A stretch of 64,000 nt of DNA, from positions 558,001-622,000 of the forward strand of contig NZ_CP007445.1 in assembly GCF_000599985.1 (NCBI RefSeq). Direction: 5' to 3'. Position numbers and translations under genes: made by a program. Below are positions 53,057-61,226 of this stretch, piece by piece (position 1 is the stretch's first letter; every line of letters begins with the position of its first letter). The notes under the pieces were generated by a model that was not told the DNA's origin, did no database searches, and saw only the letters and a program-made list of their open reading frames with translations. This DNA comes from Gilliamella apicola (GTDB lineage Bacteria; Pseudomonadota; Gammaproteobacteria; Enterobacterales; Orbaceae).

Positions 53057-53102
53057 TTTTTATACTGAAACATAGCCATAATCTGAAACTTTTTGACAAA
53101 AA
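53057..53102 (+). repeat. dispersed TKAAAC-N12-TGAAAC element, copy 3 (beside array 1)
   Basis: T run, ATACTGAAAC, 12 bases, TGAAAC, then CTTTTTGACAAAAAT. It lies about 20 bases outside the trailer end of CRISPR array 1. The tail is identical to the copy at 26944-26989. Confidence 0.65.
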
Positions 53103-53122
53103 TTAGCAAAATCTTGCATAAA

Positions 53123-53456
53123 AGAAAAATCCCTGTGTGTACAGGGAACATGTACGTCTAAAATCGTGAGAACTCCACTCGACCGGTTTATCCCTGTGTA
53201 TACAGGGAACATCTGCTATCCCACCAATTCCGTGTACAGTTTCGCGGTTTATCCCTGTGTATACAGGGAACATACGACCAAATGCATCACATCGATAACT
53301 CAGCGCGGTTTATCCCTGTGTATACAGGGAACATGGTGCGACTATGGGTGAAATGGCAATAGGTCCCGGTTTATCCCTGTGTATACAGGGAACATATTTA
53401 TATAATGGATGGTAAATAACAAATTTACGGTTTATCCCTGTGTATACAGGGAACAT
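53123..53456 (-). CRISPR. CRISPR array 1, type I-E-like, 6 repeats
   Basis: Six 29-bp repeats at 53123, 53184, 53245, 53306, 53367 and 53428, with five 32-bp spacers, all with a 61-bp period. Read on plus, the repeat runs CGGTTTATCCCTGTGTATAC then AGGGAACAT; CCCTGT/ACAGGG makes the crRNA hairpin. On the minus strand it ends ATAAACCG, as in the 5' handle of E. coli type I-E crRNAs, so transcription is leftward from the leader on the right. The leftmost repeat (53123) is degenerate in its first bases and one internal base, marking the old end. Confidence 0.97.
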
Positions 53457-53719
53457 ACCAATTATAACATACTGTTTTATAATTAAAATCTTGGTTGTCA
53501 AATTTCTACCGATTTTTTGGGATATTTTTCATCAAAATCATGATATATAACACTATGTTTTTATTTTATTAATTAAAATTAATAGAAGTTAAAATTAGAT
53601 TCTACGGGATTCTACCGATAAGTTTATATTTTTCATGTAATTAAAAAAAGGTAAACAATGAAATACAGAATTGCGATTTTTGAAGAGCAAAAAAATGCTA
53701 TGCAATATTAACACATCGA
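53457..53719 (-). promoter_or_regulatory. leader of CRISPR array 1
   Basis: AT-rich sequence adjoining the youngest repeat of array 1, nearly identical to 57691-57951 and 61500-61760, as expected of an active CRISPR leader with promoter and adaptation signals. It contains a direct repeat (GATTCTACGGGATTCTACCG) and a 17-codon frame MKYRIAIFE... (53658-53711) that is cut to nine codons in the other copies. Confidence 0.8.
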
Positions 53720-53748
53720 CGGTTTATCTCTATGTATACAGGGAACGT
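53720..53748 (-). repeat. orphan CRISPR repeat 1
   Basis: A single 29-bp repeat unit with the array consensus except three bases (TCTCTATG in place of TCCCTGTG, and GT at the end in place of AT). No second repeat is within reach. Matching orphans are at 57952 and 61761. Confidence 0.85.
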
Positions 53749-54066
53749 CATCACTATAACTTATTAATTAAAATACTTTGCTGAAAATTTCCACCAGTTT
53801 TTTTATGTTTTTAATATGATTTTTTTGAGATGTTTTTAATGCTTTGTTGTTATCAACATCACTCTATTTTTAGAATTGTTTGTTTATGTGGTTCGGTTAC
53901 AAAATTTATATAAATTAGACTCAAGCACCGATTTTTAGTTAGTACCATTTCAGTAATTTTTTAAGTAATTCGATGTATTTTTTTGAATGAAAACCATTAG
54001 GTAACTGTTTATATTTATTAAATATTATCTTTTATAAAAATAAGGTTAAATTAAAGTGTTTATTGA

Positions 54067-54106
54067 TTTTTATACTGAAACGTATAGTTAATCTGAAACT
54101 TTTTGG
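54067..54106 (+). repeat. dispersed TKAAAC-N12-TGAAAC element, copy 4
   Basis: TTTTTATACTGAAAC, 12 bases, TGAAACTTTTTGGCA. It is followed at once by a decayed CRISPR-like repeat, as copy 3 is followed by array 1. Confidence 0.65.
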
Positions 54107-54135
54107 CAGATTTTACTCCTGTATAGAGGGAATAT
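54107..54135 (-). repeat. decayed CRISPR-like repeat
   Basis: TTTTACTCCTGTATAGAGGG then AATAT aligns with the array repeat (TTTATCCCTGTGTATACAGG, GAACAT) with a 2-base deletion and a few changes. The matching copy is at 58347-58373. It suggests a former array trailer here. Confidence 0.5.
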
Positions 54136-54344
54136 CTAACTTTCTCGGCAACAAATACTAGTATCAGTTTTTTTGGTAATTATATCTCTACGGTTATTAT
54201 AATTTACTCTTCTGGTGAAACTGACTTCACTTTAAGTTCAATTTGAATGTTTATGAATTTCAGACTTAAAAAAACGCAATCAAGCGGTTATTGTTTTATT
54301 AATGTTATTCATTGCCTTTGAAAAGCTATAAAGAAAGAATTCTA

Positions 54345-54656
54345 CTATTTTTTCTTGTTATTGGAAGGATATATGATATTTTCTACCCAGCCTATAGCAA
54401 ATATATAGGCAATCAGAAAGAATATGGCAGACGCAATAATAAAATCATTGTGTAAATCACGAAAAAAATTTTTTCTAGCACAAATACTACAGTGTATTCC
54501 TCCTAGTAAATACATCCAAATTATCAGAATACGTCGAGTCCATTTTAATGGTTTGTTATATTTATAATCCTTTTCCGTGAAACGAGAACATTGGAAATAA
54601 TAACAAGCGCACAGAGTAGCTATCGATAAAAAATAATAAATAAAAATAATAAGCAT
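54345..54656 (-). CDS. putative immunity-like small membrane protein 3 (copy A)
   Basis: An unrecognised 103-residue protein with about three membrane helices (roughly 2-19, 42-57, 72-92) and a basic tail NNKKK. Its FTEKDYKYNKPLKWTRRI segment corresponds to similar segments in the two genes upstream (55086 and 54780), so the three are paralogues. It is 123 bases downstream of gene 2 with a ggat ribosome site. The duplicate at 58583-58894 differs by only two residues (QC/RR). Role as immunity protein is inferred from the effector operon; it may protect against a related toxin. Confidence 0.7.
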   Translation of the reverse strand: MLIIFIYYFLSIATLCACYYFQCSRFTEKDYKYNKPLKWTRRILIIWMYLLGGIHCSICARKNFFRDLHNDFIIASAIFFLIAYIFAIGWVENIIYPSNNKKK

Positions 54657-54779
54657 TATTAATCCGTTATATCATTTTCAATTATCTTCTCACCTCAATC
54701 TACTATACTTTTTTAAATTATGATATTAATGATTTACGGCAAGGTAACATTCTTTAACGTATACATTAAATCTTATTTT

Positions 54780-55079
54780 CTATCTTTTGGGAGGGAGTTT
54801 TAAACTAAACATAAAATAAAAAACTAAACAAATATTTACAATTACAGACATACGGATAAATATAAGCAAAAGATCATTAGATTTTAAATCAAGGTATTTA
54901 AGGTTTAGCAACATATAAATGTTATAAACTTGTACCAAACAATAATATAAAATAGCAAATATTCGTTTAAGATTTAATGCTCTGTCATTGTGATAATTTG
55001 TTGCACGAAAATAAAAATAAAACCAAGTAAAAAAATCAAATACTAACAAACAATAAAATATAATACATTCAATAATCAT
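54780..55079 (-). CDS. putative immunity-like small membrane protein 2 (copy A)
   Basis: A 99-residue protein with three hydrophobic helices (about 2-24, 41-58, 69-91) and a loop NYHNDRALNLKRI that matches the paralogous loop in genes 1 and 3. It starts 6 bases after gene 1 ends, with ggaag as ribosome site, so it is in the effector operon. The copy at 59011-59316 is very similar but differs at the C-terminus and in a few aromatic residues of helix 1. No known domain recognised. Confidence 0.7.
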   Translation of the reverse strand: MIIECIIFYCLLVFDFFTWFYFYFRATNYHNDRALNLKRIFAILYYCLVQVYNIYMLLNLKYLDLKSNDLLLIFIRMSVIVNICLVFYFMFSLKLPPKR

Positions 55080-55085
55080 CTAGAT

Positions 55086-55394
55086 TTACTTCCGTTTCTT
55101 TTTATTGCTTTTTGGGGAAGAGTCTAAATCAATCGTCGCACTCATAAAGTATAGACCAATTATCACTACAGAAAATAAGACAAATACGCTAGGTATAATT
55201 TTTTCTTTAACAAGCAAAAAAATATATAAAGAATAAACCGCTATAAAGTTACAATAAATATTAAAATAAATTCGCTTACGATTTAATGATTTATTATTAT
55301 AATAATCAGATGTAATAAATTTTGAAAAACGATATCGCCAAAAAAAACCAATTATAACTAAACAACAATAACAGACACAGATAAAAATTAACAT
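55086..55394 (-). CDS. putative immunity protein 1, next to PAAR effector (copy A)
   Basis: A 102-residue membrane protein (helices about 2-19, 42-61 and 68-85, basic tail KSNKKKRK). Its ATG overlaps the effector stop by one base (TAATG), the tight coupling usual for effector-immunity pairs. Compared with copy B (59323-59631) the first ~47 residues are almost identical, but residues 48-90 differ strongly, in parallel with divergence of the neighbouring effector. A membrane immunity protein suggests that the toxin acts at or from the periplasmic side of the inner membrane. Function is inferred. Confidence 0.75.
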   Translation of the reverse strand: MLIFICVCYCCLVIIGFFWRYRFSKFITSDYYNNKSLNRKRIYFNIYCNFIAVYSLYIFLLVKEKIIPSVFVLFSVVIIGLYFMSATIDLDSSPKSNKKKRK

Positions 55395-56671
55395 TACTCT
55401 TTACCATCCTCAATTATGTCCCCATTAGTATCTTTTTTATATTCCGTGCCATCTTTTCTTTTACAAAGATAATATAATGGTGTTTTTTCATCAGTGTTCG
55501 CTGTTGTTATCATTAGATCACAATCTTCTACAATCTGCTTAACATTAATAATTGTTTTGGGCTTCCTAACTGCCATGACTACTTGTTGAGTATCTTTATT
55601 AAAGATGAAAGCGTTATCAAACTCCTGATATAAATTATATAACGATATAATATCACTGAAAAACTCAGTATTAAGCATTAATTTACTCATTTGTTTGTAA
55701 GCCATTTCAAGGTCTTTCCTCCCGTAAGAAAATAGCTTAAATACAGGATCACCAAATTCATTTAGTTTTGGAATCAGTTTTACTTTACCATAAAATGAAC
55801 CACCAAGATCAATCAAATCATAAATTATACTACCGATTGAACCGTCAAATCCCAGTGCTTCTACGCTTAATTTATATAACTGTCTGACTGGTCCCTCAAC
55901 TTCAATATCACGATCACCACCATCTATTTCATTCATGACGCCATTAAAAATGCCAGCGCTACCCTCATAAATGCCGTTTAATCCATGAGCTATCATTGGT
56001 GCGCCGATAACACATCCTAGCACAGTATCACAGAGGACTAATCCTGCGGTAGTTACACCTGCACCGCCAAAAACAGACAGTCCATTACCGAGCCAAATTA
56101 ATGATTGATCCAAAAGGCTTTTTTCTTCTTTCTTAATTTTTTCAGCGCCCTGCTCATACGTCATAGCACCGCTGTCTACCTTTTCAACAATATCATTAGC
56201 AAACGATTCAACGTCCTGCTTGAACGCCTGTTTAATATCATCATGATACAAGTGCTTTTCGCATAACTCATCAGCACATTGTAAGAGACGGCGTGCATCA
56301 ATTCTAATTAAATTGTTTTCGTTATCATTTGCGGAATTAAATTGTTTTTGATTACCAGCAAACGAATTAGATTGGACAGAGCCACCACTAACCCCGACAA
56401 ATATAGTGCTGTTTAAGGCTAAGATTCTATGCCCACCGACTGGCGTGCATTTACACGCAACAATACAGCCATCATAGGCAACAGGTTTGCCATCGATAAT
56501 AAAATCGTTTGCCCCCTCTATGATTCTGCCAGTACTGCTGCATTTAGGACAGGAAACCAAATCACCTAATAGAGCAACACCATCCATACCACAATACCCT
56601 TGCCCTGACGCTGTAATAATCCTACCGCCATAATTGGTCATATCTCCTAAAATAGCTACTTGCTTTATCAT
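55394..56671 (-). CDS. PAAR-domain protein, putative type VI secretion effector (copy A)
   Basis: A 425-residue protein. Residues 1 to about 100 are a PAAR-type spike-tip domain (AILGDMTNYGGRIITASG, DFIIDGKPVAYDG, CKCTPVGGHRILA, with Cys pairs likely to bind zinc). Residues about 120-200 are a charged helical linker. Residues about 200-250 are a glycine-rich hydrophobic stretch (GAPMIAHGLNGIYEG), which reminds me of DUF4225-type toxin regions; this assignment is from memory. The C-terminus ends in KKDTNGDIIEDGKE. An agga ribosome site precedes the ATG. Three small membrane-protein genes follow. No vgrG, hcp or other T6SS gene is in the window, so secretion must rely on genes elsewhere. Confidence 0.85.
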   Translation of the reverse strand: MIKQVAILGDMTNYGGRIITASGQGYCGMDGVALLGDLVSCPKCSSTGRIIEGANDFIIDGKPVAYDGCIVACKCTPVGGHRILALNSTIFVGVSGGSVQSNSFAGNQKQFNSANDNENNLIRIDARRLLQCADELCEKHLYHDDIKQAFKQDVESFANDIVEKVDSGAMTYEQGAEKIKKEEKSLLDQSLIWLGNGLSVFGGAGVTTAGLVLCDTVLGCVIGAPMIAHGLNGIYEGSAGIFNGVMNEIDGGDRDIEVEGPVRQLYKLSVEALGFDGSIGSIIYDLIDLGGSFYGKVKLIPKLNEFGDPVFKLFSYGRKDLEMAYKQMSKLMLNTEFFSDIISLYNLYQEFDNAFIFNKDTQQVVMAVRKPKTIINVKQIVEDCDLMITTANTDEKTPLYYLCKRKDGTEYKKDTNGDIIEDGKE

Positions 56672-56757
56672 GCTACATCCTCATATTGTGGCATGGTATC
56701 CAGTGTGAATATGTATATAGTTTATACAAATTAGCTAAATTAATCTGATTTTTTGTG

Positions 56758-56967
56758 TTAATGAGTGTAAATAGATATTTGGTTATGAACAGGTATTTGA
56801 ATCGTTAAGACCTTGACTGCCCACCTTTGCGCGCCCTGCAATTTTGTAATGGTAATAGGGTATAGTTGCTTTTTATCAGGTGATTTTGTTTTTTCTCGCA
56901 AATCATTCCACAGGTCGATAACCGTGGCGAAATTTTGTTTACAAATACCAACCAATTGTAGCACTGT
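56758..56967 (-). pseudogene. C-terminal gene remnant upstream of the PAAR gene (copy A)
   Basis: An open frame encoding about 69 residues that starts VLQLVGICKQN and ends IPVHNQISIYTH; the same frame is at 60995-61201. It has no ATG or ribosome site, and the frame runs upstream into CRISPR array 2. Conservation in both copies with mostly acceptable substitutions suggests former coding sequence, perhaps the 3' end of a gene that once preceded the PAAR gene. I do not recognise the family. Confidence 0.45.
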
Positions 56968-56990
56968 AGGAAAAAATTTATGCCTACTAT

Positions 56991-57690
56991 TGATTAATCC
57001 CTGTGTATACAGGGAACATAACCGCCATTTAGGGCGATTTGGGATAAAATACGGTTTATCCCTGTGTATACAGGGAACATAAAAACTCAATACGACCGCC
57101 CAAAATGTACCCCGGTTTATCCCTGTGTATACAGGGAATATCTCAGGGAGTGTTTGGACTGGGAAGGCGTTGTCGGTTTATCCCTGTGTATACAGGGAAC
57201 ATTCAAATACATAGCCAAAACTGAAATATGGACCCGGTTTATCCCTGTGTATACAGGGAACATTACATGGAAGTCGAACATTTCAAATGTAAAAGCGGTT
57301 TATCCCTGTGTATACAGGGAACATAATCTAGGAGATCATCATCATTATCAAATACCCGGTTTATCCCTGTGTATACAGGGAACATGTCATCTCACGTTTT
57401 CAAAAATTGGTGATTGCCGGTTTATCCCTGTGTATACAGGGAACATAGCAGGTCAGAGCTTCATATAAAGCTGGTACTCGGTTTATCCCTGTGTATACAG
57501 GGAACATAACAGCGCAGACGAAAACCTGCGAGGATAAAACGGTTTATCCCTGTGTATACAGGGAACATATAATTTGAGACTACCTCGCAATATGGGTCAG
57601 CGGTTTATCCCTGTGTATACAGGGAACATCAATCAGGGTGAGACGGATTAATAAAACAAGGCGGTTTATCCCTGTGTATACAGGGAACAT
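56991..57690 (-). CRISPR. CRISPR array 2, type I-E-like, 12 repeats
   Basis: Twelve 29-bp repeats starting at 56991, 57052, 57113, 57174, 57235, 57296, 57357, 57418, 57479, 57540, 57601 and 57662, with eleven 32-bp spacers. Repeat and direction are as in array 1 (leader to the right, transcription leftward). The repeat at 56991 is degenerate at its first bases (terminal, old end); the one at 57113 has AATAT in place of AACAT. All eleven spacers look different from one another and from those of arrays 1 and 3. Confidence 0.98.
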
Positions 57691-57951
57691 ACCAATTATA
57701 ACATACTGTTTTATAATTAAAATCTTGACTGTCAAATTTCTACCGATTTTTTTGGATATTTTTCATCAAAATCATAATGTATAACACTATGTTTTTATTT
57801 GATTAATTAAAATTAATAGAAGTTAAAATTAGATTCTACGGGATTCTACCGATAAATTTATATTTTTCATGTAATTAAAAAAAGTAAACAATGAAATACA
57901 GAATTGCGATTTTTGAATAGCAAAAAATGCTATGCAATATTAACACATCGA
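57691..57951 (-). promoter_or_regulatory. leader of CRISPR array 2
   Basis: Nearly identical to the leader of array 1 (53457-53719), with a handful of single-base changes. The short frame MKYRIAIFE stops after nine codons here (57891-57920). Confidence 0.8.
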
Positions 57952-57980
57952 AGGTTTATCTCTATGTATACAGGGAACGT
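57952..57980 (-). repeat. orphan CRISPR repeat 2
   Basis: A lone 29-bp repeat, the same variant as orphan 1 except A in place of C at its first base. Confidence 0.85.
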
Positions 57981-58582
57981 CCTTATTATAACTTATTGTT
58001 TATTAATTAAAATCATTTGCTGAAATTTCCGCCAACTTTTTAATGTTTTTAATATGATTTCTTTCAGATGTTTTTAATGTTTTGTTGTTATCAAAATCAC
58101 TCTATTTTTAGAATTGGTTGCTTATGTGGTTCGGTTACAAAATTTACATAAATTAGACTTAAGCACCGATTTTTAGTTAGTACCATTTCAGTAATTTTTT
58201 AAGTAATTCGATGTATTTTTTTGAATCATAACCATTAGGTAACTGTTTATATTTATTAAATATTATCTTTTATAAACATAAGGTTAAATTAAAGTATTTA
58301 TTGATTTTTATACTGAAACGTATAGTTAATCTGAAACTTTTTGGCAGATTTTACTCCTGCATAGAGGGAATATCTAACTTTCTCGGCAACAAATACTAGT
58401 ATCAGTTTTTTTGGTAATTATATTTCTACGGTTATTATAATTTACTCTTCTGGTGAAACTGACTTCACTTTAAGTTCAATTTGAATGTTTATGAATTTCA
58501 GACTTAAAAAAACGCAATCAAGCGGTTATTGTTTTATTAATGTTATTCATTGCCTTTGAAAAGCTATAAAGAAAGAATTCTA
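57981..58582. other. second leader-like sequence and gene-free spacer (right copy)
   Basis: Counterpart of 53749-54344, with the same order: leader-like sequence after the orphan repeat, AT-rich DNA, dispersed element copy 5 (58304-58346) and a decayed CRISPR-like repeat (58347-58373). No gene seen. Confidence 0.6.
58304..58346 (+). repeat. dispersed TKAAAC-N12-TGAAAC element, copy 5
   Basis: Identical to copy 4 (54067-54106) over the core, as part of the 4.2-kb duplication. Confidence 0.65.
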
Positions 58583-58894
58583 CTATTTTTTCTTGTTATT
58601 GGAAGGATATATGATATTTTCTACCCAGCCTATAGCAAATATATAGGCAATCAGAAAGAATATGGCAGACGCAATAATAAAATCATTGTGTAAATCACGA
58701 AAAAAATTTTTTCTAGCACAAATACTACAGTGTATTCCTCCTAGTAAATACATCCAAATTATCAGAATACGTCGAGTCCATTTTAATGGTTTGTTATATT
58801 TATAATCCTTTTCCGTAAAACGAGAACGGCGGAAATAATAGCAGGCGCACAAAGTAGCTATAGATAAAAAATAATAAATAAAAATAATAAGCAT
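58583..58894 (-). CDS. putative immunity-like small membrane protein 3 (copy B)
   Basis: A 103-residue membrane protein differing from copy A (54345-54656) at only two adjacent positions (RR for QC, about residues 22-23). The near-identity contrasts with the divergent immunity protein 1 of the same operon. This may reflect recent duplication or gene conversion, and suggests that this gene does not track effector specificity. Otherwise as described for copy A. Confidence 0.7.
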   Translation of the reverse strand: MLIIFIYYFLSIATLCACYYFRRSRFTEKDYKYNKPLKWTRRILIIWMYLLGGIHCSICARKNFFRDLHNDFIIASAIFFLIAYIFAIGWVENIIYPSNNKKK

Positions 58895-59010
58895 TATTAA
58901 TCCGTTATATCATTTTCAATTACCTTCTCACCTCAATTTACTATACTTTTTAAATTATGATATTAATGATTCATGGCAAAGTGGGCATTCTTTTAAGTAT
59001 TCATTAAATC

Positions 59011-59316
59011 TCATTTTCTAGCTTTTGGTAGTGGTTTCAGAGTTAAAATAAAATACCAGACTAAACCAATATTTACAATTACAGACATACGGATAAATAT
59101 AAGCAAAAGATCATTAGATTTTAAATCAAGGTATTTAAGGTTTAGTATCATATAAATGTTATAAACTTGTACCAAACAATAATATAAAATAGCAAATATT
59201 CGTTTAAGATTTAATGCTCTGTCATTGTGATAATTTGTTGCACGAAAGTAAAAATAAAGCCAAACAAAAAAATCTAATATCAACAAGCAATAAAATATAA
59301 TACATTCAATAATCAT
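59011..59316 (-). CDS. putative immunity-like small membrane protein 2 (copy B)
   Basis: A 101-residue membrane protein, paralogue of its operon neighbours and close to copy A (54780-55079). Changes sit in helix 1 (ILDFFVWLYF for VFDFFTWFYF), one residue of helix 2, and the C-terminus (ILTLKPLPKARK). It starts 6 bases after gene 1B ends, with ggaag as ribosome site. Confidence 0.7.
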   Translation of the reverse strand: MIIECIIFYCLLILDFFVWLYFYFRATNYHNDRALNLKRIFAILYYCLVQVYNIYMILNLKYLDLKSNDLLLIFIRMSVIVNIGLVWYFILTLKPLPKARK

Positions 59317-59322
59317 ATAGAT

Positions 59323-59631
59323 TTACTTCCGTTTCTTTTTCCTGCTTTTTGAGGACGAGTCTAAATCGATAGTAGTATGCATAAAGTACAAACAAAGTGC
59401 TATTGCAAAAAGAAAAACTAGTATACTTGGTATTCTTTTTTCAATAACAAGTAAACACATATAAAAAGAGAAAATTGCTACAAAATTAGAATATATATTA
59501 AAATAAATTCGCTTACGATTTAATGATTTATTATTATAGTAATCAGATGTAGTAAATTTTGAAAAACGATATCGCCAAAAAAAACCAATTATAACTAAAC
59601 AACAATAACAGACACAGATAAAAATTAACAT
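59323..59631 (-). CDS. putative immunity protein 1, next to PAAR effector (copy B)
   Basis: A 102-residue membrane protein coupled to the effector by a one-base TAATG overlap. Residues 1-47 match copy A with one or two changes (FTTSDYYNNK for FITSDYYNNK); from residue 48 on, most helix-2 and helix-3 positions differ (for example NFVAIFSFYMCLLVIEKRIP). This second half is therefore the likely specificity region. Same inferred role as copy A. Confidence 0.75.
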   Translation of the reverse strand: MLIFICVCYCCLVIIGFFWRYRFSKFTTSDYYNNKSLNRKRIYFNIYSNFVAIFSFYMCLLVIEKRIPSILVFLFAIALCLYFMHTTIDLDSSSKSRKKKRK

Positions 59632-60908
59632 TACTCTTTACTATCCTCAATTATGTTTCCATTAGTATCTTTTTTATATTCCGTGCCATCTTTTCTGTTA
59701 CAAAGATAATATACTGGTGTTTTTTCATCAGTGTTCGCTGTTGTTATTATCAGATCACAATCATCTACAATTTGCTTAACATTAATAATTGTTTTAGGTT
59801 TCCTAACGACCATGACTACTTGTTCGGTATCTTTATTAAAGATATAGGCATTAAGGGAATTTTTAAATATTTTAATTACCGATAAAGCATCGCTTATAAG
59901 CTCCACTTCAAGCATTAGTTTACTCATTTGTTTGTAAGCCATTTCAAGGTCTTTCCTTGCGTAAGAAAATAGCTTAAATAGAGGATCACCAAATTCATTT
60001 AGTTTTGGAATCAGTTTTACTTTCCCATATAATGAACCTTTAAGGTCAACTACATCATAAATTATATCTCCTATGGACGCATCATATCCTATCGCTTCAG
60101 CTCCAGACTGATATAATTTTCTTAGAGGACCGTCCTCCTCCATATCACGATTGCCACCATCAATTTCATTCATGACACCATTAAAAATACCAGCACTACC
60201 CTCATAAATGCCGTTTAATCCATGAGCCACCATGGGTGCTCCAACAACACATCCCCATCCTGTATAGCAAAGGACTATTCCTGTGCTGGTTAATCCCGCT
60301 CCACCGAAAATAGACAGCCCATTACTGATCCAAATTAATGATTGGTCCAAAAGACTTTTTTCTTCTTCCTTGATTTTTTCAGCGCCTTGCTCATACGTCA
60401 TAGCGCCACTGTCTACTCGTTCAACAATATCATTAGCAAACGCTTCAACGTCTTGCTTGAATGCTTGCTTAATATCATCATGATATAGATGCTTTTCACA
60501 TAATTCATCAGCACATTGTAAGAGACGGCGTGCATCAATTCTAATTAAATTGTTTTCGTCATTATTCGCGGAATTAAATTGTTTTTGATTACCAGCAAAC
60601 GAATTAGATTGGACAGAGCCACTACTAACCCCAACATACATAGTGCTCTTAAAAGCTAAAATCCTATGTTCACCAACGGGAGTGCATTTACACGCAACAA
60701 TACAGCCATCATAGGCAACGAGTTTACCATCGATAATAAAATCGTTTGTCCCTTCTATGATTCTGCCAGTACTACTACATCTAGGACAGGAAACCAAATC
60801 ACCTAATAGAGCAATGCCATCACCATCACTATACCCATAACCTGACGCTGTAATGATCCTACCACCATAATTAGTTGCATCACCCAAAATAGCTACTTGC
60901 TTACTCAT
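59631..60908 (-). CDS. PAAR-domain protein, putative type VI secretion effector (copy B)
   Basis: A 425-residue duplicate of the effector at 55394-56671, with the same length and no gaps. The region from about 105 to 190 and the end (KTIINVKQIV...) are nearly unchanged. The PAAR part has scattered changes (GYGYSDGDG for GQGYCGMDG). The greatest divergence is at about 215-225, 265-310 and 350-372. PAAR_N features, linker and hydrophobic GAPMVAHGLNGIYEG stretch are as in copy A. Intact frame, so both effectors may be functional and differ in specificity. Confidence 0.85.
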   Translation of the reverse strand: MSKQVAILGDATNYGGRIITASGYGYSDGDGIALLGDLVSCPRCSSTGRIIEGTNDFIIDGKLVAYDGCIVACKCTPVGEHRILAFKSTMYVGVSSGSVQSNSFAGNQKQFNSANNDENNLIRIDARRLLQCADELCEKHLYHDDIKQAFKQDVEAFANDIVERVDSGAMTYEQGAEKIKEEEKSLLDQSLIWISNGLSIFGGAGLTSTGIVLCYTGWGCVVGAPMVAHGLNGIYEGSAGIFNGVMNEIDGGNRDMEEDGPLRKLYQSGAEAIGYDASIGDIIYDVVDLKGSLYGKVKLIPKLNEFGDPLFKLFSYARKDLEMAYKQMSKLMLEVELISDALSVIKIFKNSLNAYIFNKDTEQVVMVVRKPKTIINVKQIVDDCDLIITTANTDEKTPVYYLCNRKDGTEYKKDTNGNIIEDSKE

Positions 60909-60994
60909 ACTACATCCTCATATTGTGGCATGGTATCCACTGTGAATATGTATATAGTTTATACAACATAGCTCTATTAATCTGATTTTTTGTG

Positions 60995-61201
60995 TTAATG
61001 AGTGTAAATAGATATTTGGTTATGAACAGGTATCTGAATCGTTAAGACCTTGACTGCCCACCTTTGCGCGCCCTGCAATTTTGTAATGGTAATAGAGTAT
61101 AGTTGCTTTTTATCAGGTGATTTTGTTTTTTCTCGCAAATCATTCAACTGGTCGATGGCGGTAGCAATATTTTTTTTACAAATACCAACCAATTGTAGCA
61201 C
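60995..61201 (-). pseudogene. C-terminal gene remnant upstream of the PAAR gene (copy B)
   Basis: Counterpart of 56758-56967, open from a GTG at 61201 to the same stop. It encodes 68 residues (VGICKKNIATAIDQ, then REKTKSPDKKQLY). No ribosome site. It is likely a relic; CRISPR array 3 begins 25 bases beyond its 5' end. Confidence 0.45.
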
Positions 61202-61226
61202 TGTAGGAAAAATTTATGCCTACTAT

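Larger units (their letters stand above)
53749..54344. other. second leader-like sequence and gene-free spacer
   Basis: The first ~80 bases resemble the CRISPR leader (TATAACTTATTAATTAAAAT, then a TTTCCACC/TTTCTACC block), so the orphan repeat has its own decayed leader. Next comes AT-rich DNA, dispersed element copy 4 (54067-54106) and a decayed CRISPR-like repeat (54107-54135). No gene seen. The block recurs at 57981-58582. Confidence 0.6.
53457..57690. repeat. direct duplication, left copy (leader-cassette-array)
   Basis: The 4.2-kb unit contains leader, orphan repeat, dispersed element, three small membrane-protein genes, a PAAR effector gene, an ORF remnant and CRISPR array 2. Corresponding features in the right copy (57691-61499) are offset by about 4235 bases; the right copy is shorter almost only because its array has seven fewer repeats. 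Confidence 0.9.

Noticed and set aside
53093..53122. TTGACA at the end of dispersed element copy 3 as a promoter reading into array 1 from the trailer
   Set aside because: The best -10 at correct spacing (CATAAA) is poor, and the same TTGACA in copy 2 has no -10 partner.
53540..53560. IHF site in the CRISPR leaders
   Set aside because: ATCAA-N4 occurs but the TTR half is missing in all three copies; not good enough to call.
57064..57468. 134-residue open frame on plus within array 2
   Set aside because: It is the CRISPR repeat translated in successive frames (YPCVYRE / LSLCIQGT / RFIPVYTGN). The same applies to frames at 53166-53351, 53310-53501, 56813-57082 and 61353-61544.
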